Source: Anaerolineales bacterium UBA6128
GTDB taxonomy: Bacteria > Chloroflexota > Anaerolineae > UBA1429
Assembly: GCA_002423325.1 (NCBI GenBank)
Contig: DIVQ01000160.1
Span: 302 to 8,783, forward strand
Reading direction: 5' to 3'
Length of the DNA: 8,482 bases
The position numbers and the translations under genes were made by a program. Every line of letters begins with the position of its first letter. Position 1 is the first letter of the stretch. Below the pieces are notes generated by a model. The model was not told where the DNA came from. It searched no databases and saw only the letters and a list, made by a program, of their open reading frames with translations. Shown piece after piece: positions 1 through 5,819 of the stretch.

Positions 1-637
1 CCGTCTTGCCCACGCCGGCCTCGCCCACAATCACCGGGTTGTTCTTGGTGCGACGCGACAGCACCTGAATGATGCGTCGGATCTCTTCCTCGCGGCCAAT
101 CACCGGATCGAGCTTGCCCTCGCGCGCAGCCCTGGTCAGGTCGCGCGCGTATTTCTCCAGCGCCTGATAGCGCCCCTCGGGGTTCTGGTCGGTGACGCGC
201 TGTGAGCCTCGGATGGCGCTGAGCACCTGGTAGACGCGCTCACGCGTCAGCCCGAGGCGCCGCAAAAGATCGCCGGTGCGCTCCTTGTCACCCAGGGCGG
301 CCAGAAGCAGGTGCTCGGTCGATACGAACTCGTCGTGCATGCGCTCGGCTTCGTCCTGTGCGCCGCGCAAGAGTGCATCCAGACGCGGCGAGAGGTAGAC
401 CTGCAACGGCCCATAGGCCTTGGGCATGCGCTCCAGTTCGCGCTCGAACTCGCGCGCGACGTCGGCCGCGTTGAGTCCCACCTTGGTCAGAATCTGCGGC
501 ACGACGCCATCTTGCTGCTGCAGGAGCGCAGCGAGCAGGTGCTCGACGTCGATCTGTGTATGGTTACGCGATTTGGCCAGCTCCTGGGCGGCCACAACCG
601 CTTCCTGTGCTTTCTGTGTGTATTTGTCTAGTTGCAT
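1..637 (-). CDS. clpB: ClpB disaggregase, N-terminal part (runs off left edge)
   Basis: This is a cytosolic Hsp100 AAA+ disaggregase, which by family knowledge pulls polypeptides out of aggregates together with DnaK and DnaJ. Only the first 212 residues are present. The Clp N-domain (about residues 1-145) has the usual pair of repeats, around VEHLLAALLQ (31-40) and STEHLLLAAL (106-115). The linker and start of AAA-1 follow, with LDPVIGREEEIRRIIQVLSR and a Walker A motif GEAGVGKT at 205-212, exactly at the window edge. Walker B, the middle domain and AAA-2 lie outside. The ATG at 637 is preceded by AAGGA seven bases upstream, and MQLDKYTQKAQEAV is a typical ClpB beginning. It follows the eRF1-like gene by 244 bp in the same direction, which fits HspR-linked clpB but leaves room for its own promoter. 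ClpC or ClpA is less likely given the N-terminal sequence. Confidence 0.95.
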   Translation of the reverse strand, partial: MQLDKYTQKAQEAVVAAQELAKSRNHTQIDVEHLLAALLQQQDGVVPQILTKVGLNAADVAREFERELERMPKAYGPLQVYLSPRLDALLRGAQDEAERMHDEFVSTEHLLLAALGDKERTGDLLRRLGLTRERVYQVLSAIRGSQRVTDQNPEGRYQALEKYARDLTRAAREGKLDPVIGREEEIRRIIQVLSRRTKNNPVIVGEAGVGKT

Positions 638-690
638 ATTCACGTCCTTGCGGGTACGCGCGCCTGCACGCACCCACCTATCGATTGGTT

Positions 691-720
691 TCTATCTCGC
701 ACGCGCGAGGTGCCTCGCAA
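691..720 (-). promoter_or_regulatory. Possible clpB promoter/operator with alternating dyads
   Basis: The plus strand reads CTCGC-acgc-GCGAG-gtgc-CTCGC at 696-718: three copies of a 5-base motif in alternating orientation, each offset by nine bases. They form two overlapping dyads, and the right one is perfect at six bases per arm (GCGAGG-tg-CCTCGC, 705-718). On the minus strand TTGCGA (720-715) and GATAGA (696-691) could be poor -35 and -10 boxes 18 bp apart, about 55 bp before the clpB start. The promoter match is weak. The dyads suit a dimeric regulator but do not match the HAIR or CIRCE consensus. Confidence 0.3.
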
Positions 721-770
721 TCGTGCGCCATGGCCCGCCATCTGACGGGCGCCGTTCATCTTGTCGCACC

Positions 771-818
771 ATGCAGGGGCGCGCGCGAACAACAGTACTC
801 TGCCGCGCGCCCCTGCAT
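771..818 (-). terminator. 15-bp perfect hairpin between eRF1-like gene and clpB
   Basis: The left arm ATGCAGGGGCGCGCG (771-785) is the exact reverse complement of 804-818, with an 18-base loop. It begins 63 bp beyond the stop codon of the eRF1-like gene and lies about 130 bp before clpB. No T tract follows on the minus strand, so it is not a textbook intrinsic terminator. It could be an attenuator, an mRNA-stabilising 3' structure or a partial terminator that lowers read-through into clpB. Confidence 0.45.
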
Positions 819-881
819 TGGGGCAGTTCAGTGCAGGCCGCCCTCCGGAACGAGCGACCGCGCATGCCTTCGTGTCGACGT

Positions 882-1967
882 TCAGTATCGCATCAGGGCG
901 GCGATCCCGCCGGCCTGCGTCAGCTTTTCGTTTTCTCTGACCACATTGACGCTGGCGCCGGTCTCGATCGCCTTGGCGATCGCAAGGTTCACCGCGTCAG
1001 GCGTCTCGACCATCTCGTCGTAGCCGCACAGCGGACAGGGCGAGCTGCGCGCCGTGGCCACATAGCCGCAGTGCGCGCAGACATAGCCCTCGGCATGATA
1101 GTCCTCAGCCACCAGCAACTGGTGCACGCGCCCCTGGAACAGCTGATACAGTGTATCCGCCAGGCCGATCGTGGCGGCGCCGCCTTTGGCCGCCTGCGTG
1201 ATCGCCTCGTCCACCAGATGCTGCTCCTCATCCCAATCCACCTGCGCAGCCATGTCCAGTGACATGGAGAGCAAGGCCTTGGGCGTGGCCTCCATATCGG
1301 CGATAAAGGTGGCAATCACCTTGCGCCGTAACGGATCGGGCAGCAGGTCCTGCACGGCCCCCAGCACTTCGTTGCTGCCTGCGAGCATCACCCGCTGGCA
1401 ATCCGTGCGCTCGACCAGATCCTCCAGCGCCTGAATGCTCTGCTTGAGATTGCGTTCGGCAATGTTCTCGATGCGTCGGCTGTACTGCCGCTCCGAGCGC
1501 CCGCCCTGCCGGTGGCGCTTGACCTCATCGCCCTCCAGCTCGGCTTCAGATTGGATGCTGCCATGCTCCACCAGGAACAGACGCGCGTCCTGGTGATCGA
1601 TCAGTGCCAGGCAGTATCGGCCAAAGCGATCGAGCACATCCATCAGCGTGCGGACGTATGGCTTGCCCGCGAGATAGGCGCGTGTGCGCACGGCAATGGG
1701 CAACGGTATCGTCATCCAGAGGTCCTTGCCGGCGCTGAACACTGCCAGCCCGCGCGACTGCCAGTCGTAACCCATATTCAGGTAGCTGGCCACCGCCTCC
1801 ACGTCCTTCGGGTTGGGCTCTCTGCCCAGCCGCTTTATCGCTTCGCGAAACATCAGCTTGAGCGCATCCTTGGACTGGTGTCCCAGAAAGGTATCCAGAT
1901 AGACGCTCAGAACCTCTGTGCTCCCGCTGTATCCCGTCAGTGCCTGCAACGCGCTGTCTTCACTCAT
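882..1967 (-). CDS. eRF1-like protein with GGR loop and C-terminal zinc ribbon (baeRF/VLRF1-type)
   Basis: This 361-residue protein has the layout of the bacterial eRF1-related (baeRF, Vms1/ANKZF1-like) families. The N-terminal domain opens with VLSVYLDT (19-26). The central domain contains HRQGGRSERQYSRRIENIAE (152-171), which aligns by eye with the catalytic loop of eRF1 and Vms1. Here the tripeptide is GGR at 155-157 rather than GGQ. A four-cysteine zinc ribbon follows (C297, C300, C311, C314), and the end, QAGGIAALMRY (351-361), is the typical finish of eRF1/Pelota domain 3. Family members hydrolyse peptidyl-tRNA, or are predicted to, at the ribosome. Activity with Arg in place of Gln is inference. 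The ATG at 1967 has GGAGGG six bases upstream and starts 35 bp after hspR stops, in the same direction. A heat-shock-controlled rescue or nascent-chain release role is suggested by context only. Confidence 0.8.
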   Translation of the reverse strand: MSEDSALQALTGYSGSTEVLSVYLDTFLGHQSKDALKLMFREAIKRLGREPNPKDVEAVASYLNMGYDWQSRGLAVFSAGKDLWMTIPLPIAVRTRAYLAGKPYVRTLMDVLDRFGRYCLALIDHQDARLFLVEHGSIQSEAELEGDEVKRHRQGGRSERQYSRRIENIAERNLKQSIQALEDLVERTDCQRVMLAGSNEVLGAVQDLLPDPLRRKVIATFIADMEATPKALLSMSLDMAAQVDWDEEQHLVDEAITQAAKGGAATIGLADTLYQLFQGRVHQLLVAEDYHAEGYVCAHCGYVATARSSPCPLCGYDEMVETPDAVNLAIAKAIETGASVNVVRENEKLTQAGGIAALMRY

Positions 1968-2002
1968 GGGGTTCCCTCCAGTTTCGCGGTGCTCGAGACC
2001 GG

Positions 2003-2416
2003 CTATTCCAAGTCCTTCTCGACCGGGGTGACCTCGATGATCCCGTAGCCCTCCTTTCTACGGCGTTCTTCCTCTTCGTACATCTGAAGACGGGCACGCA
2101 ACTGGGCCAGCTCGCGCTGGGCCGTCTCTCGCACCGCCGCCAGCTCACGCTGTAACTCTTCGATGCGGTTGGACATGTTCATGATCACTTCGACGCCAGC
2201 CAGGTTGACCCCCAGATCCTCCGTCAGGCGGGTGATCTTGCGAAGCGCCTCTACGTCGCGTGGCGAATACATGCGCGTACGCCCCTGCGTGCGCGACGGC
2301 CGCAACAGCCCGATCTTGTCATAGTAGCGCAACGTTTGAGGGTGCAGCTCAACCAGCCTGGCCACAACGCTGATCACATAACAGGGTTCATCATCCTGAA
2401 AAGGTTGATCCATCAT
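2003..2416 (-). CDS. hspR: HspR, MerR-family heat-shock repressor
   Basis: HspR is a MerR-fold transcription repressor. In actinobacteria it binds HAIR operators and represses the dnaK, clpB and related operons. Here 137 residues are predicted. The winged helix-turn-helix spans about 12-80, with YVISVVARLVELHPQTLRYY (13-32), the HspR/MerR recognition region, followed by DKIGLLRPSRTQGRTRMYS. A charged coiled coil (about 83-122, heptad-like EELQRELAAVRETAQRELAQL) would mediate dimerisation. No cysteine cluster for metal sensing is visible. Start choice: a GTG at 2422 lies inside the GAGGTG Shine-Dalgarno, so ATG 2416 (GAGG five bases upstream) or ATG 2413 is preferred. It lies 20 bp after the HtrA stop and 35 bp before the eRF1-like gene. 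It probably represses its own operon and the divergent hsp20 genes; the operator is not proven. GlnR/MlrA-like MerR proteins are the less likely alternative. Confidence 0.9.
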   Translation of the reverse strand: MMDQPFQDDEPCYVISVVARLVELHPQTLRYYDKIGLLRPSRTQGRTRMYSPRDVEALRKITRLTEDLGVNLAGVEVIMNMSNRIEELQRELAAVRETAQRELAQLRARLQMYEEEERRRKEGYGIIEVTPVEKDLE

Positions 2417-2436
2417 TCTCACCTCGCTTCTCCCCT

Positions 2437-3669
2437 CTAGCGTGGGGCTTCACTCAGCACCACGCGTTCGGTGTAGCGCTCTCCATCGCGGTAGAAGGTC
2501 ACCGTCACCACCTGCCCGGGGCGTGTCTGGGTCTCCAGATACTTGAGCACGTCCGGGTTGCCCGTGATGGGGGTCGTGTCGATCATGGTGATCACATCGC
2601 CGCCGACATAGACGGGCTGGCGGCCGATAAAGATCTGCCGGTTGGCGCCACGAATGCCGACCTCAGCAGCAGGGCTGCCTTCCGACACCTGCGCCACCAA
2701 TAGCCCCCGATCGATGTCGAGCCCCACTTGCCGCGCGAACTCGGGCGAGAGCGGATAGCCCAACACCCCCAGCCACGAGTGACCATAATAACCGCGCTCG
2801 ATCAGCTCGGGCACGACGCGCCGCACCGTTTCCAGCGAGATGGCAAAGCCGATATTCTCGGCGCCCTGCCGAATCGCCACGCTGACCCCAATCAGTTGCC
2901 CCTGAGAGTTGAGCAACGGCCCACCCGAGTTACCCGGGTTGATCGCCGCATCTGTCTGTATGACGTCGTACATGGTCTGCTGTTCCGAGATCTGCAGTGG
3001 CCGCCCCAGCGAACTGATGACCCCTGACGTCAGCGTCCAATCCAGTCCGTAGGGGTTGCCGATGGCGATGGCGCGCTGCCCCACCTTGAGCGGCCCCACA
3101 TACGACATGTCTACGGGCCGCAGCTTGTCGGGATCCACATCCACCTTGATCACCGCCAAGTCGTTGTAAGCATCGGCGCCCACCAACTGGGCCTCTACGA
3201 TGTCACCGTCGAAAAAGGTCACCTCGATGCTCTCGGCTCCCTCGATGACATGGTTGTTGGTCACGATGTGACCCTCGGTGTCGATCACAAAGCCAGAGCC
3301 GGTGCCCTCTGAGGGGAACATGTAACCCCAGTAGTCCATCTGCGTGACGCGACTGGTAATGTGCACTACCGATGAGCTGACCTGCTCATACACCCTGACT
3401 GTGAGCGCCTCCGCAATGTCGAGGTATTCCTCGTCCGACAGTGTCGGCAGCGGAACAACGGTCGGTTGCCGGACCTGCTGCGCGGGCGTCGGCACGGTAG
3501 TGGCCGTGGGCATCGCCGTCGGTCGCAGCGTCAGCGTTGGCTGCGGCAGCTCGGTCGGCGCCGCCAACTGCTCCTCAACCATCCGGATCACCATGTTGCA
3601 GCCACTGACGCCCAGAACGACCACCAGCGCCAGTGCTACCATGAGTGAACGTCGCACCCTCAGTTCCAT
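2437..3669 (-). CDS. htrA: HtrA/DegP-like serine protease, predicted lipoprotein
   Basis: This is an S1C (trypsin-like) protease of 410 residues, predicted to degrade misfolded proteins outside the cytoplasmic membrane. It starts with a basic n-region and hydrophobic stretch (about 5-20) and a lipobox VSGC, so C24 should be lipidated after signal peptidase II cleavage. A Thr/Pro-rich tether (about 37-75) carries the protease away from the membrane. The protease domain is about 85-285 with the triad H140 (TNNHVI), D170 (YNDLAVIKV) and S248 (GNSGGP). One PDZ domain follows (about 297-405, including SWLGV and GGDVITMID). The ATG at 3669 has a strong GGGAGGT seven bases upstream. It begins 13 bp after the dnaJ stop codon and ends 20 bp before hspR, which implies co-transcription. 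Most HtrA proteins have a signal peptide or membrane anchor; lipid anchoring is the less common form. Confidence 0.93.
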   Translation of the reverse strand: MELRVRRSLMVALALVVVLGVSGCNMVIRMVEEQLAAPTELPQPTLTLRPTAMPTATTVPTPAQQVRQPTVVPLPTLSDEEYLDIAEALTVRVYEQVSSSVVHITSRVTQMDYWGYMFPSEGTGSGFVIDTEGHIVTNNHVIEGAESIEVTFFDGDIVEAQLVGADAYNDLAVIKVDVDPDKLRPVDMSYVGPLKVGQRAIAIGNPYGLDWTLTSGVISSLGRPLQISEQQTMYDVIQTDAAINPGNSGGPLLNSQGQLIGVSVAIRQGAENIGFAISLETVRRVVPELIERGYYGHSWLGVLGYPLSPEFARQVGLDIDRGLLVAQVSEGSPAAEVGIRGANRQIFIGRQPVYVGGDVITMIDTTPITGNPDVLKYLETQTRPGQVVTVTFYRDGERYTERVVLSEAPR

Positions 3670-3682
3670 GGGTTACCTCCCT

Positions 3683-4624
3683 CTAGTTCGCGTCGCGCAT
3701 CTCTGCAAGCTGCTTGAACAGTTCCTTCTCCTCGGCCGAAAGCTTGGCCGGAATCTCGGGCTCCAGCTCGACCAACAGATCGCCGTGCTGATTGCCGTTG
3801 CGCAGTTGGGGCATTCCCTGGCCGCGCAGCCTGAAGACACGTCCCGACTTGGTCTCGGGCGGCACCTTGAGCGACACACGCCCTTTGAGCGTCGGCACGT
3901 CCACTTCGCCGCCGAGCACCATTGTGTAGAGGGGCACGGTCAGGCGAAGGCGCAGGTTGTCACCCTCTCGCTTGTAGGTGTTGTGCTCCAACACTTCGAT
4001 GACAAAGTACAGGTCGCCGGGCCGACCGCCATTCTGGCCGGCCTCGCCCTTGCCCGCGACACGCACCCGCGATCCGGTCTGCACACCCGCCGGAATCTTG
4101 ACCTCCAGCCGCTTGCCGTCGATGCTCACCAGGCGCTGTGTGCCGTGGTAGGCCTCATCCAGCGTGATCTGCACCGGCTGCTCGATATCGCGGCCGTTCA
4201 GGCTCATCGAGCGACGGCGGGGATCGCGTCCCATGCCGCCCCCAAAGATCGACCGGAAAAAGTCCGAGAACTCGGCATTGCCGAACAGGTCATTCATGTC
4301 GGCGTATTCGGTGCGCCCGCGATCACCCGCGCGGCCCTGCGGGCCGCTCGTCCACTGGCTCCAATCAAATCCGCCAGGATCGCCACCCGTCTGCTGGTAC
4401 TGAAAGTAGCTGCTGCCCAACTGGTCGTAGCGGCGCCGCTTTTCGGGATCGGTGAGCACCTCGTTGGCCTCATTGATCTCTTTAAAACGCTCCGTGGCCT
4501 GCTTGTTGTTCGGATTCAGGTCAGGGTGGTACTTGCGCGCCAGCTTACGATACGCCTTGCGGATCTCGTCGGGCGAGGCATCTTTGTTGACACCCAGTAT
4601 CTTGTAATAGTCCTTATAATCCAT
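3683..4624 (-). CDS. dnaJ: DnaJ/CbpA-type J-domain co-chaperone without zinc fingers
   Basis: This cytosolic co-chaperone stimulates DnaK ATPase and hands over substrates. In 313 residues it has a J domain (about 4-69) with the HPD motif at 33-35 (RKYHPDLNP). A short Gly/Phe/Ser-rich region (about 76-135, with FRSIFGGGMG) follows. Two beta-sandwich client-binding domains come next (about 148-290; TLDEAYHGTQ, LEVKIPAGVQTGSRVRVAGKG, LRGQGMPQL). The CxxCxGxG zinc repeats of class A DnaJ are absent, so it is class B (CbpA-like), and the length is normal for that class. An open frame extends up to an ATG at 4729, but that start lies inside the core promoter. ATG 4624, with GGAGA six bases upstream and the classic MDYKDYYKILGV opening, is the real start. 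It is the first gene of the minus-strand operon; dnaK and grpE are not in the window. Confidence 0.95.
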   Translation of the reverse strand: MDYKDYYKILGVNKDASPDEIRKAYRKLARKYHPDLNPNNKQATERFKEINEANEVLTDPEKRRRYDQLGSSYFQYQQTGGDPGGFDWSQWTSGPQGRAGDRGRTEYADMNDLFGNAEFSDFFRSIFGGGMGRDPRRRSMSLNGRDIEQPVQITLDEAYHGTQRLVSIDGKRLEVKIPAGVQTGSRVRVAGKGEAGQNGGRPGDLYFVIEVLEHNTYKREGDNLRLRLTVPLYTMVLGGEVDVPTLKGRVSLKVPPETKSGRVFRLRGQGMPQLRNGNQHGDLLVELEPEIPAKLSAEEKELFKQLAEMRDAN

Positions 4625-4667
4625 TGCGCTTCTCCGTGCCGCGGCCTCAGACTGTACGCCCGCCTTC

Positions 4668-4700
4668 GATCGGCCGATCCCCTGCCGTCCGTCGGCGGGG
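4668..4700 (-). other. Structured 5' leader of dnaJ mRNA
   Basis: The predicted leader, about 84 bases from a start point near 4708 to the dnaJ ATG, contains two structures. One is a hairpin at 4679-4700: CCCC and GCCG arms pair with CGGC and GGGG across a TCCGT loop, with one bulged base at 4683. The other is a perfect 12-base palindrome, GATCGGCCGATC, at 4668-4679. No clear pairing with the GGAGA ribosome-binding site was found, so a thermosensor is not supported. The palindrome could also be a protein-binding site. Confidence 0.4.
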
Positions 4701-4714
4701 TCTGCGATGACTCT

Positions 4715-4743
4715 ATTATAGGGGTACACACGCTATTTGTCAA
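4715..4743 (-). promoter_or_regulatory. Consensus sigma70-type promoter of the dnaJ-htrA-hspR operon
   Basis: On the minus strand TTGACA (4743-4738), a 17-bp spacer and TATAAT (4720-4715) match the housekeeping consensus at all twelve positions. The expected start point is near 4708, giving an 84-base leader before dnaJ. Such a strong unmodified promoter implies that control comes from a repressor rather than an alternative sigma factor, in keeping with hspR being in the operon. Confidence 0.88.
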
Positions 4744-4795
4744 GTACGTTAACAATGAACACTCAGAGTATCGCACTTGCTTATGCTCAGACCTA
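4744..4795. promoter_or_regulatory. Candidate operator region between divergent heat-shock promoters
   Basis: This 52-bp interval lies between the two -35 boxes. Near its midpoint is a perfect dyad ACTC-A-GAGT (4761-4769). CTCAGA occurs at 4762-4767 and again at 4786-4791. HAIR, the known HspR site, is CTTGAGT-N7-ACTCAAG. The ACTC/GAGT cores are present here, but in the opposite order and at different spacing, so no canonical HAIR is seen. A site for the HspR encoded nearby is the simplest inference. Confidence 0.4.
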
Positions 4796-4824
4796 TTGAC
4801 AAATCAGAGATAGTGTGCTATGAT
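4796..4824 (+). promoter_or_regulatory. Near-consensus sigma70-type promoter of the hsp20 pair
   Basis: TTGACA (4796-4801), a 17-bp spacer and TATGAT (4819-4824) give a full -35 and five of six -10 positions. The -35 box and its next three bases (TTGACAAAT) are identical to those of the divergent dnaJ promoter. The predicted start point near 4831 leaves a leader of about 58 bases before the first hsp20 gene. Confidence 0.87.
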
Positions 4825-4843
4825 TGCTGGTGTAAGAACTGAA

Positions 4844-4872
4844 TGCGAGTGCCCCTCATCTGGCACTCAGCA
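4844..4872 (+). promoter_or_regulatory. Hairpin in the hsp20 5' leader just before the ribosome-binding site
   Basis: GAGTGCC (4847-4853) pairs perfectly with GGCACTC (4862-4868) over an eight-base loop. Skipping A4869, TGC (4844-4846) also pairs with GCA (4870-4872), giving ten base pairs in all. The stem ends four bases before AGGAGGT (4877-4883). It could stabilise the mRNA, influence initiation or, as DNA, be an operator with GAGT/ACTC half-sites. Direct masking of the ribosome-binding site is limited to a possible four-base pairing of loop CCTC (4854-4857) with GAGG (4879-4882). Confidence 0.5.
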
Positions 4873-4888
4873 CAATAGGAGGTTAACC

Positions 4889-5314
4889 ATGAGTCTGATG
4901 AGATGGGATCCGTTGCGTGGCAGGTTCGCTCTGTGGAATGGTCCGCAGCGCTCGACAGAAGCCGCTGACGCCGTTCCCGTGGGGCTGATGGAGTTGGCAC
5001 TCGACATGTACGAGACTGAGAACGATGTGGTCGTTGAGATGTCGGTGCCCGGCATCGAGCCCAAGGACATTCAGGTTCGCGTCGTGGGCAATCGTCTGAC
5101 AGTCGAGGGCGAGCTCAAGGCTGAACGCAAGACCGAGGACAAGGATTATGTGCTTCAGGAGCGACGCTACGGTCGCTTCTATCGGGCCGTGGCTCTTCCC
5201 GAACATGTCAAGGCGAGTGACGCCCAGGCAGAGTTCGAGAACGGTGTGCTCAAGCTGACCGTGCCCAAGGCGCCAGAGGCCAAACCTACAACCGTACAAG
5301 TCAAGACCAAGTAA
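4889..5314 (+). CDS. hsp20: Small heat-shock protein Hsp20 (first of two)
   Basis: This is an ATP-independent alpha-crystallin holdase of 141 residues that keeps unfolding cytosolic proteins soluble. The short N-terminal arm begins MSLMRWDPLR. The alpha-crystallin domain spans about 35-128, with MSVPGIEPKDIQVRVVGNRL (51-70), LTVEGELK, the RRYGRFYRAVALP segment and the signature GVLKLTVPK (119-127). The C-terminal tail ends QVKTK; the usual I-x-I/V anchor appears as TVQV. An in-frame ATG at 4820 falls inside the -10 box, so ATG 4889 with AGGAGGT five bases upstream is the start. It leads a two-gene operon, 49 bp before the second hsp20. Co-control with the divergent dnaJ operon is likely. Confidence 0.96.
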   Translation: MSLMRWDPLRGRFALWNGPQRSTEAADAVPVGLMELALDMYETENDVVVEMSVPGIEPKDIQVRVVGNRLTVEGELKAERKTEDKDYVLQERRYGRFYRAVALPEHVKASDAQAEFENGVLKLTVPKAPEAKPTTVQVKTK

Positions 5315-5363
5315 GACAGTATATCACACGAGATGATCCGACAGCGCGTAAAGGAGGTCAACT

Positions 5364-5807
5364 ATGTCGATCAGTCGTTGGGAGCCATTCAGGGATCTGA
5401 TGACGTTGCGCGAGGCTATGGATAGATTGTTCGAGGAGAGCTTTGTGCGACCCGGGCAGCGCTGGGGCGTGAGCGGTGAGAGCCGCTGCGAGGTGCCCGT
5501 GGATGCCTATGTGACCGAAGAGGACCTTGTCATCACGGTCGCAGTACCCGGCCTGACCCCCGAAGAGGTCAACATCACCATCGAGGGCGACACGCTCACC
5601 ATCAAGGGCGAGCTCAAGGGTCCCCTGGACAATGTCAACTATTTGGTGCAGGAGCGAGGCTACGGGGCCTTCAGCCGCACGTTGCGCCTCAATATTCCGG
5701 TGCAGGCCGACAAGGCCGAGGCCAATTTTGACAAGGGCGTCCTGACGCTCACGATTCCCAAGCAGGAAGAGATCAAGCCCAAGACTATCACGGTCAAGAC
5801 CAAGTAA
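5364..5807 (+). CDS. hsp20: Small heat-shock protein Hsp20 (second of two)
   Basis: This second alpha-crystallin holdase has 147 residues. Its N-terminal arm (MSISRWEPFRDLMTLREAMDRLFEESF) is longer and of the common bacterial Hsp20 type, with the LREAMDRLFEE amphipathic helix lacking in its neighbour. The core spans about 44-135 with VAVPGLTPEEVNITIEGDTL (59-78), QERGYGAFSRTLRLN and GVLTLTIPK (125-133). The tail has an I-T-V anchor before KTK. The two proteins share the core and the final VKTK but differ clearly elsewhere, so this is an old duplication or a class pair that may form mixed oligomers. AAAGGAGGT lies five bases before the ATG, an unusually strong ribosome-binding site. No promoter is evident in the 49-bp gap. 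Confidence 0.97.
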   Translation: MSISRWEPFRDLMTLREAMDRLFEESFVRPGQRWGVSGESRCEVPVDAYVTEEDLVITVAVPGLTPEEVNITIEGDTLTIKGELKGPLDNVNYLVQERGYGAFSRTLRLNIPVQADKAEANFDKGVLTLTIPKQEEIKPKTITVKTK

Positions 5808-5819
5808 CCGTGTAACGCA

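Noticed and set aside
420..1262. 280-residue open frame on the plus strand
   Set aside because: It is antisense to clpB and the eRF1-like gene and spans the intergenic hairpin. Its Cys/Arg/Ser-rich composition is typical of a shadow frame.
4625..4729. 35-residue N-terminal extension of DnaJ from ATG 4729
   Set aside because: The ATG lies between the -35 and -10 boxes of the dnaJ promoter. The J domain begins directly at ATG 4624.
3344..4813. 489-residue open frame on the plus strand
   Set aside because: It lies antisense to dnaJ and the start of htrA, whose motifs (HPD, lipobox) are unambiguous. It crosses both the dnaJ promoter and leader, has no ribosome-binding site, and shows no recognisable domain. 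It is a GC-rich mirror frame.
4820..4888. N-terminal extension of the first Hsp20 from ATG 4820
   Set aside because: That ATG is part of the TATGAT -10 box, so it would not be in the transcript. AGGAGGT before ATG 4889 and the MSLMRWDPLR start fix the gene start.
4744..4888. Canonical HAIR (CTTGAGT-N7-ACTCAAG) or CIRCE (TTAGCACTC-N9-GAGTGCTAA) operator
   Set aside because: Neither consensus is present by eye. The GAGTGCC/GGCACTC arms at 4847-4868 are in the opposite order to CIRCE, and no HAIR half-sites occur at seven-base spacing.
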